Positions 13,294 through 16,434 of a stretch of 16,434 nucleotides of DNA are shown here, one piece after another. Numbering within the stretch: position 1 is the first letter of the stretch; each line of letters starts with the position of its first letter. The stretch is from DATCLS01 sp035265325. GTDB taxonomy: Bacteria; Actinomycetota; Acidimicrobiia; Acidimicrobiales; VFJN01. Location: contig DATFOS010000133.1 in NCBI GenBank assembly GCA_035265325.1, positions 1 to 16,434 of the forward strand, given 5' to 3'. The position numbers were made by a program, and so were the translations under genes. The notes below the pieces were generated by a model. The model saw nothing but the letters and a program-made list of their open reading frames with translations, ran no database searches and was not told where the DNA came from.

Positions 13294-16098
13294 ATGGCGC
13301 TCAGCCTCCCCTCGCGTGTGGCACAGGTCGCCGCCTTGGCGTTGCCGGACGACCGGCCGGCTGTGCTGGGCATCGTCGGTGCCGGCGGCAGCGACGCGCC
13401 CGGCGTGCTGGAGGCCGCCGGAGCGCTCCTGACCAAGCGCGGCCTCGGCCTCGCCCGCGCCACCGGCCGCCGTCTCGAGCAGGACGACCCGCTCGGTGCC
13501 CTCGCCCACCTCGTGGACATCCCGGCCGGCGCCGCGGCCGACCCGGACACATCCGACCCGGCCACCGAGCGCAAGGTCCGGGACCAACTGCTCGACCGCC
13601 TGGCGTCGCGGCCCGAGGCGCTACTCGTCGACGACGCCCACTGGCTGGACGCCGCCTCGCTCCGTGTCCTGGTCGGCGTGGTCGAGCGGGCCGCCGAGCG
13701 GAACGTCCCCGTCGTCGTCGCCCATCGCCCCTCCCCGGGCGACCCGGCGCTCGCCGCCCTCGACGCCGCCCTCGCCCGCCGCCAGCCGGTGGCGGTCGTC
13801 GGTCCGCTGGACGAGGACGGCGTCGCCGAACGTGCCGCGCTCGTCCTCGGAGCCGCCGTCGATCAGCAGGTGGTCGAGGCCCTGGCCGAGCAGGCCGCAG
13901 GCGTCCCCGCCCTCGTCGAACGCCTCGCTCGCAGCTGGTCCGCCACGGGCGTGCTCACGGGCGGACGCTTCGCCACCACCGCCAACGGCGGCTCTTCCAC
14001 CTCCTCGTCCGGCGGCTCGCCCGCGACCGGGACGGGAACCGGAGCCGGCGCGCCGGGCGCCGGGCCGTCCGTCCTCGGCGGGACGGGGGTCGGCACCGGG
14101 CCCACCGGACCGCAGGTTGTGCTCGATCCCGCCGTGGTCGAGGACCTGCGGGCCGAGGTCGACCAGTTGCCGCCACCCGGGCGCACCGCGCTCGCCGCCC
14201 TCAGCGCTGGGGCCGACCTCGACGACGAGCTGTTGCGGCAGGTCACCGGCTTGGCCGATGACGAGCTCGGCGAGGCCGTGGCCCAGTTGCGAGCGGCCGG
14301 GCTGCTGGCCGGCAACGGCGAGGACGTCGTCCCGCTAGTCGCCGCGGCCGTCACCGCGCTGACGCCGGAGCCCGACCGCCGCCGCTTCCACGCTCGCCTG
14401 GCCGAGGCACTGGTCGCCCGGGGCGCCCCGCCCATGCAGGCGGCCGAACACCTGGCCGCCGCCGGCGCCAAGAGCCCCGCCGCGGCCGCCGCCTACGCCG
14501 CAGCAGGCGACGCCCTGGTGGCCGAGTCCCCCGAACTCGCCCGCGAGTGGTTCGACCGGGCGGTCGAGGCCGGCGCGCCGCCGCTGTCCGTGGCGGCCCG
14601 GCAGGCCGAGTCCGCCGCCCTCGACGGCGACACCGCCGCCGCCCTCCGCCTGGCCGACATGGCGGCCGGCGACCCCGCCGCCGCCGACCGGGACCGGGCG
14701 CAGTCCGTCGTCGCCGCCCTGTTACCCGCGCGGGGCCTGTGGCGCCGCGCCGCCCGCGTGTACGGGCAGGTCGCCTCCGTCCCCGGCCCGCAAGCCGATG
14801 CCGCCCGGCTGCTCGCCGTCGTCGGCGCGCTCGTCACGGGCGGCCCGCACCGCTCCCGAACCGTCCCGGAGGGCGGCGACACGCCCACGTTCGACGCCGG
14901 CCTCCTCGTGGCCGAGGCGCGCGAGCGGCTCCCCGTGCCGGGCTCCCTCGGCGTGGAGGCGCTGGCGCTGCTCGCCGAGGGCGTGGCCACCTCGCTCGGC
15001 TCGACCGCCGCCGGGGCCACCGACCTGTTCGTCGAGTCGGCGGAACTGCTGGAGTCCGGCGCGGGCCGCATCGTCCTCCCGGACACGCCCCACGCCTTCG
15101 GGTCCCTCGTCGCCCTGGCGCTGGGCGAGCCGACGACCGCGGAGCACCTGCTGGCCCGCGCCATCGATCACGGCGTCGGCGGGCCCGCCCTCGCCGATCG
15201 CCATCGGCTGCTGCTCGGCTGGGTTGGGCTCCGGGGCGGTCGTTGGGCGCGCGCCCAGTCGGCGCTCGACGAGGTCAAGGGCCGGACGCTCGCCCCGCGC
15301 GACGTCCTCCTCGCCGCCACGATCGAGGCCGGCCTCGCCCGCCGCGCCGGCGACCTGGCCCGCCTGGCGACGGCCTGGGGACGCGCCGAGCCGGTCCTGC
15401 TCCGCCAGCCCGCCGACCTGTTCTCGCTGGACGTGATCGGCGAGCTCGCCGTGACCGCCAACCGCCTCGGCCTGTGGGAGCGCATCGCCGGCAAGGCGCG
15501 CGAGCTGGGCGACGTCGTGCGTTCGCTGGGCGAACCGTCGCTGTGGCTGCTGCCGCTGCGCTGGACCGGGCTCCAGGTCGCCCTCGCCGGCGACGACGTC
15601 GAGGCCACGACCCGGCGCGCCGCCGAGGTGGCGGCCGTCCCGCCGGCGCATCCCCGGCTGCGCGCCCTGTCCACGGCGGCGCAGGCGTGGGTGGCCGTGC
15701 TCAGCGGGACCGTGGACCCCGGGGCGGTGCAGGCCGCCGCCGCCGAGCTGGCGGGGCTCGGGCTCGCCTGGGAGGCGTCCCGCCTCACCGGCCAAGCCGC
15801 CATCCGCTCGGGCGACCCGTCGGTGACCCGTTCACTGCTCGAGTCCGCACGCGACCTCAAGGCGGCCCTGCCCTCCGGGGAGGGCGGCGAGGTGCCTGTC
15901 GCAGCGAGCGTGCTCTCCGAGCGTGAGCAGATGGTTGCCCAGTACGTCGTGGACGGGCTCACCCACAAGGAGATCGGAGCGCAGCTGTACATCTCACCCA
16001 AGACGGTCGAGCACCACGTGGCCAAGATCCGTCAGAAGCTCGGCGCCAGCACCCGGGCCGAGATGCTGGCGGCACTGCGGTCACAGCTGTCCGAGTGA
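13294..16098 (+). CDS. Large LuxR-type transcriptional regulator with degenerate AAA domain
   Basis: A 934-residue regulator with the plan of LAL/MalT-like proteins: N-terminal STAND-type ATPase region, helical repeat middle and C-terminal LuxR DNA-binding domain. The position of Walker A (after VLGIVGAGG, 24-32) reads GGSDAPG, without the GK(S/T) of a working P-loop. The Walker B motif LLVDDAHWLD (110-119) is intact. A Gly/Ser/Thr-rich linker lies at 230-272. Residues 360-860 are Ala/Leu/Arg-rich helical repeats, TPR-like. The LuxR helix-turn-helix spans 874-928 (LSEREQMVAQYVVDGLTHKE, then SPKTVEHHVAKIRQKLGA) with the usual conserved residues. The start at 13294 follows TACGAT by 9 nt. It stands alone, downstream of a divergent lipoprotein, so its targets cannot be told from context. 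Confidence 0.88.
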   Translation: MALSLPSRVAQVAALALPDDRPAVLGIVGAGGSDAPGVLEAAGALLTKRGLGLARATGRRLEQDDPLGALAHLVDIPAGAAADPDTSDPATERKVRDQLLDRLASRPEALLVDDAHWLDAASLRVLVGVVERAAERNVPVVVAHRPSPGDPALAALDAALARRQPVAVVGPLDEDGVAERAALVLGAAVDQQVVEALAEQAAGVPALVERLARSWSATGVLTGGRFATTANGGSSTSSSGGSPATGTGTGAGAPGAGPSVLGGTGVGTGPTGPQVVLDPAVVEDLRAEVDQLPPPGRTALAALSAGADLDDELLRQVTGLADDELGEAVAQLRAAGLLAGNGEDVVPLVAAAVTALTPEPDRRRFHARLAEALVARGAPPMQAAEHLAAAGAKSPAAAAAYAAAGDALVAESPELAREWFDRAVEAGAPPLSVAARQAESAALDGDTAAALRLADMAAGDPAAADRDRAQSVVAALLPARGLWRRAARVYGQVASVPGPQADAARLLAVVGALVTGGPHRSRTVPEGGDTPTFDAGLLVAEARERLPVPGSLGVEALALLAEGVATSLGSTAAGATDLFVESAELLESGAGRIVLPDTPHAFGSLVALALGEPTTAEHLLARAIDHGVGGPALADRHRLLLGWVGLRGGRWARAQSALDEVKGRTLAPRDVLLAATIEAGLARRAGDLARLATAWGRAEPVLLRQPADLFSLDVIGELAVTANRLGLWERIAGKARELGDVVRSLGEPSLWLLPLRWTGLQVALAGDDVEATTRRAAEVAAVPPAHPRLRALSTAAQAWVAVLSGTVDPGAVQAAAAELAGLGLAWEASRLTGQAAIRSGDPSVTRSLLESARDLKAALPSGEGGEVPVAASVLSEREQMVAQYVVDGLTHKEIGAQLYISPKTVEHHVAKIRQKLGASTRAEMLAALRSQLSE

Positions 16099-16141
16099 TG
16101 TTGTTCACGCAGCGCGACGACACAACCACTCACCGAGAGTC

Positions 16142-16170
16142 TTGCCCATCGGGACGTAGGGGTGTAACGT
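16142..16170 (+). promoter_or_regulatory. Candidate promoter of a 3' intergenic RNA
   Basis: TTGCCC (16142-16147), a 17-nt spacer and TAACGT (16165-16170) form a -35/-10 pair 44 nt beyond the LuxR stop. No gene start follows within the window, so it could drive the structured region that ends in the terminator at 16398-16434. Confidence 0.35.
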
Positions 16171-16176
16171 GTCTGC

Positions 16177-16434
16177 AACGTCGCCGACGGGATGAGGTTG
16201 GCTCCGGGGGCAGGCCAGGCGACATACCGAGTGCGGTATCAGCTGGTTAACCTTGGGGTCCACTCGATCGTCGACGGCCTACCCGTCTGACATAGTCGCA
16301 CGTCGACGTTTCGTGGTGCACCGGTCCGGTGGTCGGTCCCGTCCGCCCGCCCCGACCGCTGGGCCGGTGTACCAGGGAACGTCGACGGAATACGTCCCAC
16401 CCCGTGGCTCCGGCCACGGGGTGTTGTCGTTTTG
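16177..16434 (+). ncRNA. Candidate structured non-coding RNA of unknown class
   Basis: The 336 nt after the LuxR gene hold no ORF worth calling but show ordered structure. There is a hairpin ATACCG-AGTG-CGGTAT (16224-16239) flanked by CCAG (16215-16218) and CTGG (16243-16246). Then come CACCG/CGGTG (16319-16331), GGTCGG/CCGACC with a C-rich 15-nt loop (16331-16357), and GGG-ACGT/ACGTCCC with one bulged A (16375-16398). A strong terminator closes the region. The start is a guess from the -10-like TAACGT at 16165. No known family (6S, tmRNA, RNase P, SRP, T-box, common riboswitches) was recognised. It could equally be the long 3' untranslated end of the LuxR mRNA, or the leader of a gene beyond the window. 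Confidence 0.4.
16398..16434 (+). terminator. Strong intrinsic terminator
   Basis: CACCCCGTGGC (16398-16408) and GCCACGGGGTG (16413-16423) form a perfect 11-bp stem with the tetraloop TCCG, followed at once by the T-rich TTGTCGTTTT. This is the clearest rho-independent terminator I noticed in the window, pointing rightwards. It ends either the LuxR transcript or a separate small RNA. Confidence 0.88.

Noticed and set aside
1..16434. CRISPR arrays, insertion sequences, attachment sites and phage genes
   Set aside because: No regularly spaced repeats, transposase, integrase or terminal inverted repeats were seen; base composition is even across the window.

Overview
The window is very GC-rich (roughly 70% or more by eye) and comes from an actinobacterium. 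The gene order matches a block known from Mycobacterium tuberculosis: an HAD-IB phosphatase (Rv3661-like) divergent from an ssd-tadA-tadB-tadC-flp(DUF4244)-tadE pilus operon (Rv3660c to Rv3655c), with a DUF1998 DEAD-box helicase (Rv3649-like) convergent to its end. The divergent proteins, the many low-complexity insertions and the very high GC suggest a deep-branching lineage such as Acidimicrobiia. That placement is inference; no rRNA or other taxonomic marker lies in the window.

Layout. 1-209 (-): start of a probable ClC chloride channel, cut by the window edge. 394-468 (+): a 24-residue membrane microprotein, overlapping tail-to-tail with the HAD-IB phosphatase (434-1336, -). 1358-1874: gene-free, with a promoter candidate and a long A-poor leader carrying three copies of a short dyad. 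1875-7821 (+): six-gene Tad/Flp pilus operon with 11-nt or 4-nt overlaps between most genes. 7866-10694 (-): DEAD/DEAH helicase with a zinc-binding DUF1998 end. 10812-11794 (+): STAS anti-sigma antagonist and HATPase anti-sigma kinase. 11795-12273: gene-free, many dyads. 12274-12726 (-): small acidic lipoprotein. 12727-13293: gene-free. 13294-16098 (+): large LuxR-type regulator with a degenerate P-loop. 16099-16434: gene-free, with a promoter candidate, several stem-loops and a near-perfect intrinsic terminator, so a candidate non-coding RNA.

How it works together. Ssd would position the pilus system, TadA powers it, TadB and TadC form the inner-membrane platform, and Flp and TadE are the pilin-like substrates with G|QAT(A/V)E processing sites. 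The prepilin peptidase and the last (Rv3654c-like) gene are absent here. The STAS/HATPase pair is a partner-switching module whose sigma factor is not in the window.

The most general signal is a TAnnnT -10-like hexamer ending 8-10 nt before the start codon of six genes that lack a convincing Shine-Dalgarno sequence (ClC, microprotein, HAD, helicase, STAS, LuxR). This is the signature of leaderless transcription. It fixes several starts and supports the microprotein as a real gene.
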